Below are positions 1 through 9,192 of a stretch of 64,000 bases of DNA, piece after piece (position 1 is the stretch's first letter; each line of letters opens with the position of its first letter). The DNA lies in contig NZ_QEKM01000001.1 in the NCBI RefSeq assembly GCF_003096555.1, positions 434,001-498,000 of the forward strand. The letters run 5' to 3'. The translations under genes were made by a program, and so were the position numbers. The DNA comes from Simplicispira sp. 125. GTDB taxonomy: Bacteria; Pseudomonadota; Gammaproteobacteria; Burkholderiales; Burkholderiaceae_C. A model generated the notes under the pieces. That model did not search any database, was not told the origin of the DNA, and saw only the letters and a list, made by a program, of their open reading frames with translations.

Positions 1-1
1 G

Positions 2-418
2 CGCGGCGGGGGCCTTCTCTCCCGGCGCAGGCACGAAAGGGATTACGGCCCGGAATATTGGATGGATGCCGGCCTCATCCCGGACGCGCAAGCGTGGATG
101 ACGTCCTCTGCGAACCTGGTGTCGCTGACCACCATTCCGGGGAGCTACTTCCGCGACGAACTCGAGCGAATCACCACGAACAAGGAGCTTGCAGGCTGAG
201 CCCCTTGGGCGCTCGTACAAAAAATGCACGTGCTCCTCTCCTCGCTGAAGGACGAAGCGGAGCATGGCCTGCTTCGGCGACTTGAGGATGTTGTAGTGGC
301 TACCACTTTCGACGACTTCTTGGACCATGCGGAAGCTTTCCACAGGGCGAACAAAGCGCGCGAGGCCGGAGTGCTCGCGGCTATTGTTCTTGAGGACCTT
401 AAGGAGAGGTTCGTCTGA
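2..418 (+). pseudogene. Decayed fragment of an uncharacterised protein with in-frame stop
   Basis: One frame is open from the window edge to a TGA at 197-199, and the same frame continues to a second stop at 416-418. The first part reads as a C-terminal fragment (contains YWMDAGLIPDAQAWM and IPGSYFRDELERI). The second part, with an ATG at 224 (64 residues), contains TTFDDFLDHAEAFH and EAGVLAAIVLED. From memory this second part resembles the helical end of DUF4145/HEPN-like proteins in which a 'VLEEHLRKL' segment follows, so I infer one gene broken by a stop and truncated at its 3' end. The alternative is that the 64-residue ORF is an independent small gene. No ribosome binding site is obvious before 224. 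The 5' end lies outside the window. The family assignment is weak. Confidence 0.35.
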
Positions 419-611
419 TAGCAAGCTGTGTCTGACTTGGCTGATCAACGGTCAGAACTATTAGAAACGTATTGCTCAGAAATGCCAAGAGGCGTATTGT
501 GATTCGTCGGCCTTGACCGGACCGGCTTCCGCAAATGCAGTCATGGAAATCCGAGCGCCGACAGCCGGCCGGACGATCGCATCGACGTCTCATGTTGAAA
601 GGGGAGTTCGT

Positions 612-1187
612 ATGACGACTACACACAAAGTTGGCTACCTGATCGGCAGCCTCGCCAAGGCCTCCATCAATCGTCAGCTCGCCAAGGCGCTGGTGAAACT
701 GGCTCCGCCCGCGCTGGTTTTTACGGAGATACCGATCAAGGACCTACCGCTCTACAGCTACGACTACGACGCCGACTATCCACCGGTGGCACGCGCCTTC
801 AAGGAGGCCATCGCCGATGTCGATGCGCTGCTGTTCGTCACGCCGGAATACAACCGTTCGATCCCCGGCGGCCTGAAGAATGCCATCGACTGGGCCAGTC
901 GGCCATGGGGGAAAAACTCCTTCACGCACAAGCCCTGCGCCGTGATTGGCACATCGCCCGGCGCCATTGGCACCGCGGTGGCCCAGCAGAGCCTGCGCAG
1001 CGTGCTCGGCTTCTGCAACGCGCCGCAGATGAACGCGCCGGAGGCCTACATCCATTTCACCCCCGGCCTCATCACGGAAGATGGCGACGTCACCAACGCA
1101 AGCACGGCGGAGTTTCTGCGCAACTACATGTCGGATTTCCACCAGTTCATCGCGCGCGTCATGGCGGTGCTGCCGCGCGACGCATGA
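612..1187 (+). CDS. NADPH-dependent FMN reductase / quinone reductase
   Basis: A 191-residue flavodoxin-fold oxidoreductase that would reduce FMN or quinones with NAD(P)H in the cytoplasm. The N-terminal phosphate-binding loop reads GSLAKASINRQLA (about residues 12-24). The family's second conserved stretch, PEYNRSIPGGLKNAIDW, is intact near residues 79-95, and GTSPGAIGTA follows as the next flavin-contact loop. The ATG at 612 is preceded by a GAAAGGGGAG ribosome binding site at 597-606; longer in-frame starts upstream lack one. It lies 95 bp before an MFS transporter gene and may be co-transcribed with it. The family includes chromate and azo reductases, so the physiological substrate cannot be read from sequence. 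Confidence 0.85.
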   Translation: MTTTHKVGYLIGSLAKASINRQLAKALVKLAPPALVFTEIPIKDLPLYSYDYDADYPPVARAFKEAIADVDALLFVTPEYNRSIPGGLKNAIDWASRPWGKNSFTHKPCAVIGTSPGAIGTAVAQQSLRSVLGFCNAPQMNAPEAYIHFTPGLITEDGDVTNASTAEFLRNYMSDFHQFIARVMAVLPRDA

Positions 1188-1282
1188 CCGCCGATGCCGG
1201 TGGCAGTGGCCGATCGGACGCTGCTTCTCAGTAACGCAGCCGTCGAGATAAGCCCAGTTGTCTAGGCGTAATGGAGAACGAG

Positions 1283-2749
1283 ATGAATACCAGCGTTCAA
1301 CCCAAGGTGGCATACAAGGGCAACGATCGGCTGCTATTCGGCATCATCATGGGCGTCATCGCGTTCTGGCTGTTTGCCCAGACGACGCTCAATATCGCGC
1401 CCGACATGGGCCGCGACCTTGGCATGGATGCGAGCATGATGAACGTCGCGGTGGCCATCACCTCGCTGTTTTCGGGCATCTTTATCGTGGTGATGGGCGG
1501 CTTGGCCGACCGTGTTGGTCGGCTGAAGATCACTCGCATTGGCTTTTATCTGAGCATCGCCGGCTCGCTGCTGGTGGCCATCACGCCCCAGGGGCGGTTG
1601 GCCGCACCTGTCATGCTGCTGGGCCGTGCGCTGCAAGGCCTGTCGGCTGCCTGCATCATGCCGGCCAGTCTGGCGCTGGTGAAGGCGTTTTGGGACGGCC
1701 CCGAGCGCCAGCGTGCCATCAGCATGTGGTCGATCGGTTCGTGGGGCGGTTCAGGCCTGTGCGCGCTTTTCGGCGGCTTGATGTCGCAGCACTTCGGCTG
1801 GCGCTCGATCTTCTGGGTGGCCATCGCTGTAAGCGTGCTCGGCCTGTGGATGATGCACGGCACGCCCGAGAGCAAGGCCGAAACCACGGGTGAGTACAAG
1901 TTTGACCTGACCGGCGTGCTGACTTTCATGGTCACCATGGTAGCGTTGCAGGTGCTGGTGACGCAGGGCAACAATTTGGGCTGGGCCAGCCCGGTGGGCT
2001 TGGCGCTGCTGGCGGTAACGGCGGTGTTCGGCTGGCTGTTTTTGCGGATCGAGAACAAGGCGTTGAATGCGTTCTTTGATTTCAGCCTGTTCAAGAACGC
2101 GACCTACACCGGTGCGACGATTTCCAACTTCCTGATCAACGGAACGGCCGGCACGCTGATCGTGTCGCTGCAGCTGGTGCAGATCGGCGGCGGCATGAAC
2201 GCCCAACAGGCGGGCTTTCTGACGCTGGGCTACGCGATTGCCATCATCGCCTTCATTCGCGTGGGCGAGAAGCTGCTACAGCGCTTCGGTCCACGCAAGC
2301 CGATGATCTGGGGCTGCCTGATCACGGGACTGGCGATCCTGATGGTGTCGCCCGCCAACCTGCTGCTGTCGGACTACAAGATCCTCGCAAGCGTCGGCTA
2401 CGCGCTGTTCGGTGTCGGCCTCGCGTTCTACGCCACCCCCTCGACCGATGCGGCGCTCTCGAACCTGCCGGCGGCCCAGACGGGGTCGGGCTCGGGCATC
2501 TACAAGATGGCTTCGTCGCTCGGCGCCGCCTTCGGCGTGGGGATCTCCGCCGCCATTTTCACTGCGCTCAGCGGCGACAGCGCGAGCATGAACTGGCTTG
2601 AGGGGGTGATCACCTTCAGTGGCCGCCAGGACAACCTGGCCGTGCGGGAGGCTGCCATCGTTGCGCTGGGCTTCAACGTGCTGATGGTCGTGATGGCCAT
2701 CCTCTCGATCATGCTCACGGTGCCCAAGGGAGCGAAGGCGCAAGCCTGA
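1283..2749 (+). CDS. MFS drug-resistance-type transporter (DHA2-like)
   Basis: A 488-residue polytopic membrane protein with 12 to 14 predicted hydrophobic segments, the length typical of the DHA2 drug:H+ antiporter group. MFS motif A is visible as GGLADRVGRLK near residues 72-82. The GRALQGLSAACIMPASLALV stretch follows, and the antiporter-type motif C region (SWGGSGLCALFGGLMS, then FGWRSIFW) lies near residues 150-170. An in-frame ATG also lies at 1271, but GGAGA inside the intervening bases (1273-1277) is correctly spaced for 1283, so I prefer 1283. It follows the FMN reductase and precedes an M20 hydrolase on the same strand, suggesting export of a compound handled by the neighbouring enzymes. 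The substrate is unknown. Confidence 0.85.
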   Translation: MNTSVQPKVAYKGNDRLLFGIIMGVIAFWLFAQTTLNIAPDMGRDLGMDASMMNVAVAITSLFSGIFIVVMGGLADRVGRLKITRIGFYLSIAGSLLVAITPQGRLAAPVMLLGRALQGLSAACIMPASLALVKAFWDGPERQRAISMWSIGSWGGSGLCALFGGLMSQHFGWRSIFWVAIAVSVLGLWMMHGTPESKAETTGEYKFDLTGVLTFMVTMVALQVLVTQGNNLGWASPVGLALLAVTAVFGWLFLRIENKALNAFFDFSLFKNATYTGATISNFLINGTAGTLIVSLQLVQIGGGMNAQQAGFLTLGYAIAIIAFIRVGEKLLQRFGPRKPMIWGCLITGLAILMVSPANLLLSDYKILASVGYALFGVGLAFYATPSTDAALSNLPAAQTGSGSGIYKMASSLGAAFGVGISAAIFTALSGDSASMNWLEGVITFSGRQDNLAVREAAIVALGFNVLMVVMAILSIMLTVPKGAKAQA

Positions 2750-2842
2750 ATCCCCAGCCATCATTTCAAGCGCCGACCATTCCCTCAAGCACGCTTTCTG
2801 CCGGACATCTTTCAACCTTGCTTCGTCACTTCTGGAGCTGTC

Positions 2843-4126
2843 ATGAACGTCCTCACCCAAGCTCTCGGCTCCGCCGAACCCGCCCTGATGACTGAACTTG
2901 AAGCACTCTACAAAGACCTTCACCGGCATCCCGAGTTGTCGATGCAGGAAGTCCGCACCGCGAAGATCGCCGCCGACGCGATGCAGGGCCTCGGCTACGA
3001 GGTGACGCGCAACGTCGGCGTGACCGGCGTGGTCTGCGTGATGAAGAACGGCGTCGGCCCGACCGTGATGCTGCGCGCGGACATGGATGCGCTGCCGATG
3101 GCCGAGAACACAGGGCTGCCGTATGCCAGCACCGTGACGGCACGCGATGCGGACGGCGTCGAGGTCGGCGTTGCCCACTCTTGCGGCCACGACATGCACG
3201 TGACCTGGATGATCGGCGCCGCGCGCATCCTGTCCACGCATCGCGCCGCCTGGCAGGGCACGTTGATGATCGTGTTCCAGCCAGGCGAGGAAACGGCCGA
3301 GGGCGCGAACGCCATGGTGCGCGATTGGGGTGAAGACCGCTTTCCAAAGCCTGACATCATCCTCGGCCAGCATGTGATGGTCGGTGCGGCCGGCACCGTG
3401 AACTACCGTCCCGGCGTCACGCTGTCAGCCGGAGACAGCCTGAAAATCAAGCTCTTCGGGCGCGGCTCGCACGGTTCACAGCCGCAAACCTCAATAGATC
3501 CGGTCATCATGGCCGCCGCGACCACGCTGCGCCTGCAGACCATCGTCTCGCGGGAGATCGCGCCAACCGAGCCGGCGGTGCTCACGATCGGCTCGCTGCA
3601 GGCTGGCACCAAGGAAAACATCATCCCGGACGACGCCATCATCAAGCTGAACATGCGCACCTTCAGCGAGGATACGCGCGAGTACATGCTCAAGTCGATC
3701 CACCGCATTTGCTGCGCCGAGTGCGATGCCTCCGGTGCCGAGCGGCCGCCCGAGTTCACCACCATCAACAGCTACCCGCTGACCGAGAACGACCTGGTCG
3801 CGACACAAAAGGTGGCGCAGGCGTTCGGCCACCAGTTTGGCAAGAACGCCTCACTGGCGCCCAGCCCAGCGTCGGCCAGCGAAGATTTCAGCATCTTCGG
3901 CCGCACTTGGGGCGTGCCCTATGTGTTCTGGTTCGTCGGCAGCACCGACCCAGCGGTGTACGCCAAAGCCCAGCAGGAAAAGACCGTCAACAAGATTCCC
4001 AGCAACCACTCGCCGAAGTTCGCGCCGCAGATCCACCCGACGCTCGAGACCGGCTTGCAGGCCATGCTGACCGCCGCTGCCGCGTGGCTGTGCCCCCCGG
4101 CGCCACGGCCTGAAACGAACACATGA
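2843..4126 (+). CDS. M20 family amidohydrolase / metallopeptidase
   Basis: A 427-residue zinc-type hydrolase of the M20D group (HipO / carboxypeptidase Ss1 / IAA-amino acid hydrolase), which cleaves N-acyl amino acids. The metal-binding stretch HSCGHDMH is at residues 112-119 (Cys114, His116 and His119 as likely ligands) and the catalytic glutamate pair is in PGEETAEGA near residue 150. RADMDALPM near residue 79 is the usual strand before the metal site. There is no signal peptide, so it is probably cytoplasmic. Its stop overlaps the next gene's start by 4 bp (ATGA at 4123), implying translational coupling to the channel protein. With the upstream MFS protein it could form a hydrolysis-and-transport unit; that link is inference. 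Confidence 0.9.
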   Translation: MNVLTQALGSAEPALMTELEALYKDLHRHPELSMQEVRTAKIAADAMQGLGYEVTRNVGVTGVVCVMKNGVGPTVMLRADMDALPMAENTGLPYASTVTARDADGVEVGVAHSCGHDMHVTWMIGAARILSTHRAAWQGTLMIVFQPGEETAEGANAMVRDWGEDRFPKPDIILGQHVMVGAAGTVNYRPGVTLSAGDSLKIKLFGRGSHGSQPQTSIDPVIMAAATTLRLQTIVSREIAPTEPAVLTIGSLQAGTKENIIPDDAIIKLNMRTFSEDTREYMLKSIHRICCAECDASGAERPPEFTTINSYPLTENDLVATQKVAQAFGHQFGKNASLAPSPASASEDFSIFGRTWGVPYVFWFVGSTDPAVYAKAQQEKTVNKIPSNHSPKFAPQIHPTLETGLQAMLTAAAAWLCPPAPRPETNT

Positions 4127-4788
4127 ACGTCCACGAATTGGCGCTTGCCGGCCTGAACGACCACCGCCTGTTCACCACTCTTGATCTGACGGGCACGTTC
4201 GCCTTTGCCATCAGCGGTGCCGTCGCTGCCAGAGACCGCGGCCTCGACTGGTTCGGCGTCGTCGCCATAGCGTTCACGGTCGCTTGCGGCGGGGGCGTGC
4301 TGCGCGACCTGTGCATCGGCGCTGTGCCGCCGGCCGGGCTGACCGATTGGCGCTACCTCGCCGTTGCCATGGCAGCGGCATCGATGACGATAACCGCAAA
4401 CACGCTGGTCGTGCGCCTGGCGCACCCGGTGATCCTCTTCGACACCATCGGCCTGGGTCTATTTGCCGTGACCGGCGCGCAGAAGGCCATGATTTTTGGC
4501 CATAACGCGGAGGTGGCGGTTCTGCTGGGCATAGTCACTGCTGTGGGCGGCGGCGTGGTGCGTGACGTGCTGCTCAATCGGGTGCCGGTGATCCTTCAGC
4601 GTGAGATCTATGCGTCGGCTGCGCTGGTGGGTGCCAGCATCGAGGTGTTTGGCGAGCACCTAGGATGGTTGTCGAGCAGTCGAACCTGGGTTGCTTTAGT
4701 GGTGTGCTTTGCGCTTCGTTATCTATCGCTGCACTACAAGTGGAACCTGCCGCACTCTTCCAGACACGACGACAACGGCTCGGAATAG
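4123..4788 (+). CDS. Trimeric intracellular cation channel (TRIC/YadS) family protein
   Basis: A 221-residue inner-membrane protein made of two homologous three-helix halves, the layout of bacterial TRIC channels (UPF0126). The first half carries GTFAFAISGAVAA followed by CGGGVLRDLCIG; the second carries DTIGLGLFAVTGAQKA followed by VGGGVVRDVLLNRVP. The glycine-rich GGG-VxRD segments in both halves are the family's pore-lining kinks. The start codon overlaps the stop of the M20 hydrolase gene. Family members conduct K+ or other monovalent cations; some are proposed amino-acid transporters. The last 15 or so residues are polar and cytoplasmic-looking. Confidence 0.88.
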   Translation: MNVHELALAGLNDHRLFTTLDLTGTFAFAISGAVAARDRGLDWFGVVAIAFTVACGGGVLRDLCIGAVPPAGLTDWRYLAVAMAAASMTITANTLVVRLAHPVILFDTIGLGLFAVTGAQKAMIFGHNAEVAVLLGIVTAVGGGVVRDVLLNRVPVILQREIYASAALVGASIEVFGEHLGWLSSSRTWVALVVCFALRYLSLHYKWNLPHSSRHDDNGSE

Positions 4789-5403
4789 AGCCTGCTAGAC
4801 AGCAGGGTCGTCGTTTCGTGAGGCAGCAGGTCTCCGTTCCGTCTGACCAATGCGTGCAGCATCGGCCTCGCGGCCGATCCCGACTGCGTAGAGAAGCTGC
4901 ACCGAGACGTTCTATTTGACATACCCAATGGATACTAAGACGCTGCGCGCTTGAAAATTGTGCCCGAACAGAGAAGTGGGCATTGCAGAACGACCGCTGA
5001 CTGGCAAGTCAATCGTTGAAATTTAACATCCACAAAGCTGCCACTGGCGAGTACCCGCAACCGCTGCGTAGCAGTCACTCCGGTCGTCTGCGCGAACGGC
5101 TGCAACGGGTCGAGAGCGCCAGTTCGTTCCCGGCGTGAGCCGTCGCTCAAAGGACTTGGTCTAACCGGCATCGATCGAGTGACCGGTCTGGAGGGTCAAG
5201 CGGTAGCTTGAAGTCTTGCTCGCCGAATGACCGGATGCGGCGCTCGCAAACCGTCAGGCTTCAGTTTCGAATGTCTGGACCCAGCCTGAAGCCGATCTAG
5301 TTAAAACAGCAGACGGCTCCACACCGATTGGAGTCGCAGGCGCCAGAAGGGTGAGCGCAAGATTCTAGACCGCTCGTTGGCACGGGGCCTTGACAATGAC
5401 CAC
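4789..5403. other. Gene-poor gap of about 610 bp
   Basis: I see no convincing gene here. Short open frames on both strands lack family motifs and ribosome binding sites. Base composition is less GC-rich and less codon-structured than the flanks. This marks the left border of the accessory block that carries the HEPN, DUF2971 and DUF262 genes. Confidence 0.5.
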
Positions 5404-6147
5404 ATGATGAAACAACCGAAAACTGTCCACCAACTAGAACGTGTGAAGCAGATCAACGAGTTCCTGGACGTGGCCTACAAGGACTACGTAGCAGCGAGGG
5501 TGCTTCTGTTGGCGGACCTCCTGCCGCAGGGAGCGGTGCTGGCCAGCACCGCCATCGAGAAGTACATCAAGGCCATCCTGGCCTTCCGCGGCAATGTTTC
5601 CCATGGACACCTGAAAGCGGCGCAGTTCAACGCCCTGAAGAACTTCGATCCACAGCTCGGGCAGCAGATCAACGCCCAGTTCATCGACCTGCTGCACAAG
5701 AGCTACCGCCTACGGTACCTGGACGACCTGGCTCCGGGTTTCAACCTGGTGATCGCGGACCGGGAGTTCCTGGCCGAACTGGACTGGACGGCGATGACCA
5801 TCCATGCGCGGTTCCACCAAACCGTGAACGGGCAGACCGTGGAATCGACCTTGACGCGGCATATGGCGGCGAAGGACCAACGCCTGCTGGACCTCAACCA
5901 TGTGGCAGCCGGCATCGCCAAGCAAGACTTCATTGCCATGGTTCCGCAGCGCGTCTATGCGATTCGGCGCTTCGCGGATGGAACCCATATGGAATCCAGC
6001 TTCACGATCACGCCACGCCCAAGCGATGGGGCATTCATGCGACCGGGCAACGTCCCCAACGGAGATGGCCGCGGCGTCTTCCTTGGCTTCACAGGCGTCG
6101 AACCGTCGCCGGTCGAGCCGCCCGCGCCCGCTGGCGCGCCCCCGTGA
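5404..6147 (+). CDS. HEPN-domain-like protein
   Basis: A 247-residue protein whose N-terminal 100 residues look like a HEPN helical domain: DYVAARVLLLADLLPQGAVL followed by STAIEKYIKAILAFRGNVSH. The last segment contains R-x4-H (RGNVSH), the spacing of the HEPN ribonuclease motif, although in related non-catalytic HEPNs the histidine sits in a similar HGH context, so activity is uncertain. The C-terminal 100 residues are unrecognised and end in a proline/alanine-rich tail. ATG codons at 5404 and 5407 are alternatives; a TTG at 5377 also extends the frame. No strong ribosome binding site is visible. It converges on a DUF2971 gene with a 13-bp gap. HEPN proteins are common as toxins or defence effectors, but the role here is inference. 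Confidence 0.6.
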   Translation: MMKQPKTVHQLERVKQINEFLDVAYKDYVAARVLLLADLLPQGAVLASTAIEKYIKAILAFRGNVSHGHLKAAQFNALKNFDPQLGQQINAQFIDLLHKSYRLRYLDDLAPGFNLVIADREFLAELDWTAMTIHARFHQTVNGQTVESTLTRHMAAKDQRLLDLNHVAAGIAKQDFIAMVPQRVYAIRRFADGTHMESSFTITPRPSDGAFMRPGNVPNGDGRGVFLGFTGVEPSPVEPPAPAGAPP

Positions 6148-6160
6148 TCGCGGGCAGCAG

Positions 6161-6952
6161 TCACTGGTAGGGACGGATGACCAGCTCGTACGTCGTGGGT
6201 TTCATAGCGGCGACTCGCACGGTGATCTGCTTGGTTCGGGAAGCATTGAGCCCTGCCACGATGCGCGCCAGGGCCTCCCGCTCCGGCCCGGGCATCTTTG
6301 CGCCGCAGATGACGGACAGCAGCCGTCCCGGGAAATCGTGCCGGCCCGCAGTGCTTTCGAGTACTCGCCATTCGCGTTCGTAGCGCCAGCCGCTGTACTT
6401 CATGAAAAAGCGGTTCGGCGGCACTGCCAGTACCGGATCGGGGTCAGGATCGCGCAGCCGGGAATACACCACCGGCAGCGCATCGGTTCCGAGTTTGTTG
6501 GTCGCGGTGCGTTCGAATTCCAGGCAGATGCCCGCATGCTGCGCACCGTAGTGGGACCACATCAGGATGCTTTTGGGCGTGGCACTCAGGGAGAGCACGC
6601 CGAAGGTGTTGATGGATGACTGCAGCGCACCGTGGCCATCGACGAACTTCTGCGCCAGAGCGATGTCCTTTGCGCTGGCTCCGCTCAGGACCCTGTCGTG
6701 CAGACCACGGATCAACCGCGCGATCTCGGCACTCTCGCCTTTACGTGGCCTCGCCGCCGTGGCGCGTTGCTTGGTTGCGCGGCCCTGGAGTCGCTCCAAG
6801 TGAACAACTGCGTGGTTGGGGATCATGCAGTCGAAAGGGTCGTTGAACGTGCTAGGGTTGGCGAACCAGAGTTTCTCTGTGGCGAGCGCTGCTATCGCGC
6901 GCGCGTTTAAGGCCGTGTACTTGTAGAGACGAGTGACGGCGGGATGGTGCAT
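6161..6952 (-). CDS. DUF2971 domain-containing protein
   Basis: A 263-residue soluble protein with the hallmark DUF2971 N-terminus: LYKYTALNARAIAALATEKL followed by WFANPSTFNDPFDCMIP. The mid region contains SATPKSILMWSHYGAQHAGI, the family's second conserved block, followed by CLEFER. The function of DUF2971 is unknown; members are frequent in mobile and defence-rich regions. The gene starts at an ATG (6950-6952, minus strand) and its stop faces the stop of the HEPN gene, so the two are convergent rather than an operon. Nothing shows whether it acts with the HEPN or DUF262 proteins. Confidence 0.75.
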   Translation of the reverse strand: MHHPAVTRLYKYTALNARAIAALATEKLWFANPSTFNDPFDCMIPNHAVVHLERLQGRATKQRATAARPRKGESAEIARLIRGLHDRVLSGASAKDIALAQKFVDGHGALQSSINTFGVLSLSATPKSILMWSHYGAQHAGICLEFERTATNKLGTDALPVVYSRLRDPDPDPVLAVPPNRFFMKYSGWRYEREWRVLESTAGRHDFPGRLLSVICGAKMPGPEREALARIVAGLNASRTKQITVRVAAMKPTTYELVIRPYQ

Positions 6953-7515
6953 GACTGCCGATTATCCTGACTAGCAGAACCACGCTTTGATCGAAGTGGC
7001 GTCTCACTTCCAACGCCAGCGGAACGCCGGGCCATGCGCCATGGTGGCTGCACTATCTGAACTCAAAAAGCTAGCACGGGACGGCTGGACGTCGCGATAC
7101 GATCAACGTCATACGTCTTGACGGATCAGACTTCTTGCGGACGAACGCTTCGAGGTGCCCAGTTAAATGCCCCATATGTCCCTTCAGATTGCGGAGCGCT
7201 CGGTCATTGCTTTGCCCACAGCTGTCTTTGATGCACCAGCGACTGCATCTGGCCGAGCGACCGATTTGGTTCCCACAGCGGGATACTAACTATTGAAATT
7301 ACGTTTGAAGGCTTTCGGACACAGCGGTCGTTGGGCCTCAAAACTCTACCGGCCGCATCCAGCCTGAAGCCGCCACGCCGGAGGTCTGTTCTGCAGCGAG
7401 TGCAGCCGGCGGTTGCCGGCAGGCGTACTCACGCAGCCGGGCATTGAGCAGTCGTTAGACGCGGCGGCAAACGCTTGTCCGAACGGCGGTTCTTCGAGGT
7501 AATGCGGCCATAGAA
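6953..7515. other. Gene-poor gap of about 560 bp
   Basis: This lies between two minus-strand genes and must hold the promoter of the DUF2971 gene near 6953-7050. I find no ORF with a recognisable product and no clear hairpin terminator. The composition is locally more AT-rich than the core genes, consistent with an acquired segment. Confidence 0.45.
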
Positions 7516-9192
7516 CTAGTCAGCCCACTCCAACTTCGCCCATTTGAGCAAGGCATCTTCCCTGGCCGCCACGGCCTTAGTCGACCATTTGCCTGCACCG
7601 ATGGCATCAGCGACCTCCTGAGCGATGAGCAGGCCAGTTTTTCTATAGTCGTCAGCCTTGTCCGCTGGCTCCTTATCCTGCAAGCTGGAGTTCAATCGAG
7701 GTGGCAAGAGCACCAGATTTCCAAGGCGGTGCTTCGATTTCTCCGGAGCCTTGCTCTGGGCCCAAATGTGTTCGATGGAGTCCGAAACACTTGCCATCCA
7801 AATGCGCTCCCACTGCTCATTACTGAATTTCTGACGATTCTTTGCTGACAGGTGCTCCTCATATCGGTACATGAAGTACCTCAACTCCTCACCCCAATCT
7901 TCGTAGCAGTTCCTCGCTTGCATTGCATCAACCGCATCCGAGATCGAGAAGTCACTGCCGATCTCCCCTAGTCCTCGACTAATCTCCTTTGGTGCTAGGT
8001 CCTCATTGATGATTCGCCATGCTAGGCGAACGTAGTCACCTACCCGTGTACGCGCGTCGTTCGAGAGCATTCCGTATATCCGGAAGGTCACGCGCTCCCA
8101 TTTCGCAAGTAGCTCGTCACGTTGCTTCGGGCTGAAGTCACTTCGCAAGTGAATGGCCACGGCTAGCAGCCGTGCTTGGGAAATCCTAGTGACTGCGTTG
8201 ATTCTTGGATTGGCCGCGACGGCATCGCGCGCCGTCACTACCTTTAACAACCAGGCAGAAACGTTTCGAATCCCCTTAGCGTCTGGGGCCTGCTCACGCA
8301 GCAGCTCTACTGAACTTTCTTCACCCAACGGTCTGCTAGGAATGTCTGGCGTACGGAGGGTTGCGGCAAATCGTAGGGCCTCCGTGCTCATGCCCTGTCG
8401 CAGACCTATGGTCACGTAGATGTCGCGCCACTTTGTATGAAGGTCCTTGATCAGGGTCTTATTCGCGGCGGCCTTCAACTCGAATGCTGCGCCCATCAAT
8501 ATGCTCTTCAATCGGTCGATCCAAGACACATCCAACCCACGACTATTCAGCACTTCGAACACCGTGTAGACCGCGTTCTCCTCGTCGATCTCATGAAGTA
8601 GAAAATGGAGCCGATTCTTAAGAAGCGCCAACAGCGACGAAAGGTCCGCCTGACGCCGTCTCCAGCCATCAACGTAAGCCATGCACTCAGATATGGCTTT
8701 GAGCAGTTCTTGGTCCGCTAGAGTCTTTGCCGTGTCGACGTCAGGCCTCGTCCCCTCGCGTAGAAACCTCTCAAAGTGGTGACTGCTGTCGTGGTTTGTC
8801 TGCAAAAGTAGCAACTCGTCGCCGTCCTGCTTGATCAACAATCCTGCGATCTCATCGGCGAGTCTGGCTTCTACTCCAACGGCCCGATCGAGAGCCAGCT
8901 CGATAGCCTTGAACAAGATGATTAGCGTTGTGAGGCGCTGCTGCCCGTCAACTACCTCAAGCACCTGAAACTCATCGGTTCCTAAGACTTGCTTTGCACG
9001 CCGGAGGCAGACTGTCGCGGCCATAAAGTGGCCCGCGTCCTTGCCCTTTGCCTGCGTCTTGTCGATGTCACCGAACAGGTCGGTCCGCTGCTTGCTCGTC
9101 CAGCTGTAAGCACGTTGATACTCTGGAATGCGGAATAAACGTCCAGCGAGCAGCTTGGATAACGTAAGGTATTGCGGATGAATGGCAATCAC
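7516..9192 (-). CDS. DUF262/DUF1524 protein, GmrSD-like nuclease
   Basis: A 558-residue protein joining an N-terminal DUF262 (ParB/Srx-like) domain to a C-terminal DUF1524 (HNH-like) domain. DUF262 signatures: FRIPEYQRAYSW near residues 20-31, VVDGQQRLTTL near 80-90, and FEVLNSRGLDVSWIDRLKSI near 208-227. The nuclease end has IEHIWAQ near 473-479 and LGNLVLLPPRLNSSLQDK near 490-507. Families with this layout (GmrSD, BrxU, SspE) are NTP-dependent nucleases that cut modified or marked phage DNA. The start is a GTG (9190-9192, minus strand) preceded by a strong AAGGGAGG at correct spacing. There is no adjacent methyltransferase or phosphorothioation gene, so a modification-dependent or stand-alone restriction role is inferred. 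Confidence 0.82.
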   Translation of the reverse strand: MIAIHPQYLTLSKLLAGRLFRIPEYQRAYSWTSKQRTDLFGDIDKTQAKGKDAGHFMAATVCLRRAKQVLGTDEFQVLEVVDGQQRLTTLIILFKAIELALDRAVGVEARLADEIAGLLIKQDGDELLLLQTNHDSSHHFERFLREGTRPDVDTAKTLADQELLKAISECMAYVDGWRRRQADLSSLLALLKNRLHFLLHEIDEENAVYTVFEVLNSRGLDVSWIDRLKSILMGAAFELKAAANKTLIKDLHTKWRDIYVTIGLRQGMSTEALRFAATLRTPDIPSRPLGEESSVELLREQAPDAKGIRNVSAWLLKVVTARDAVAANPRINAVTRISQARLLAVAIHLRSDFSPKQRDELLAKWERVTFRIYGMLSNDARTRVGDYVRLAWRIINEDLAPKEISRGLGEIGSDFSISDAVDAMQARNCYEDWGEELRYFMYRYEEHLSAKNRQKFSNEQWERIWMASVSDSIEHIWAQSKAPEKSKHRLGNLVLLPPRLNSSLQDKEPADKADDYRKTGLLIAQEVADAIGAGKWSTKAVAAREDALLKWAKLEWAD

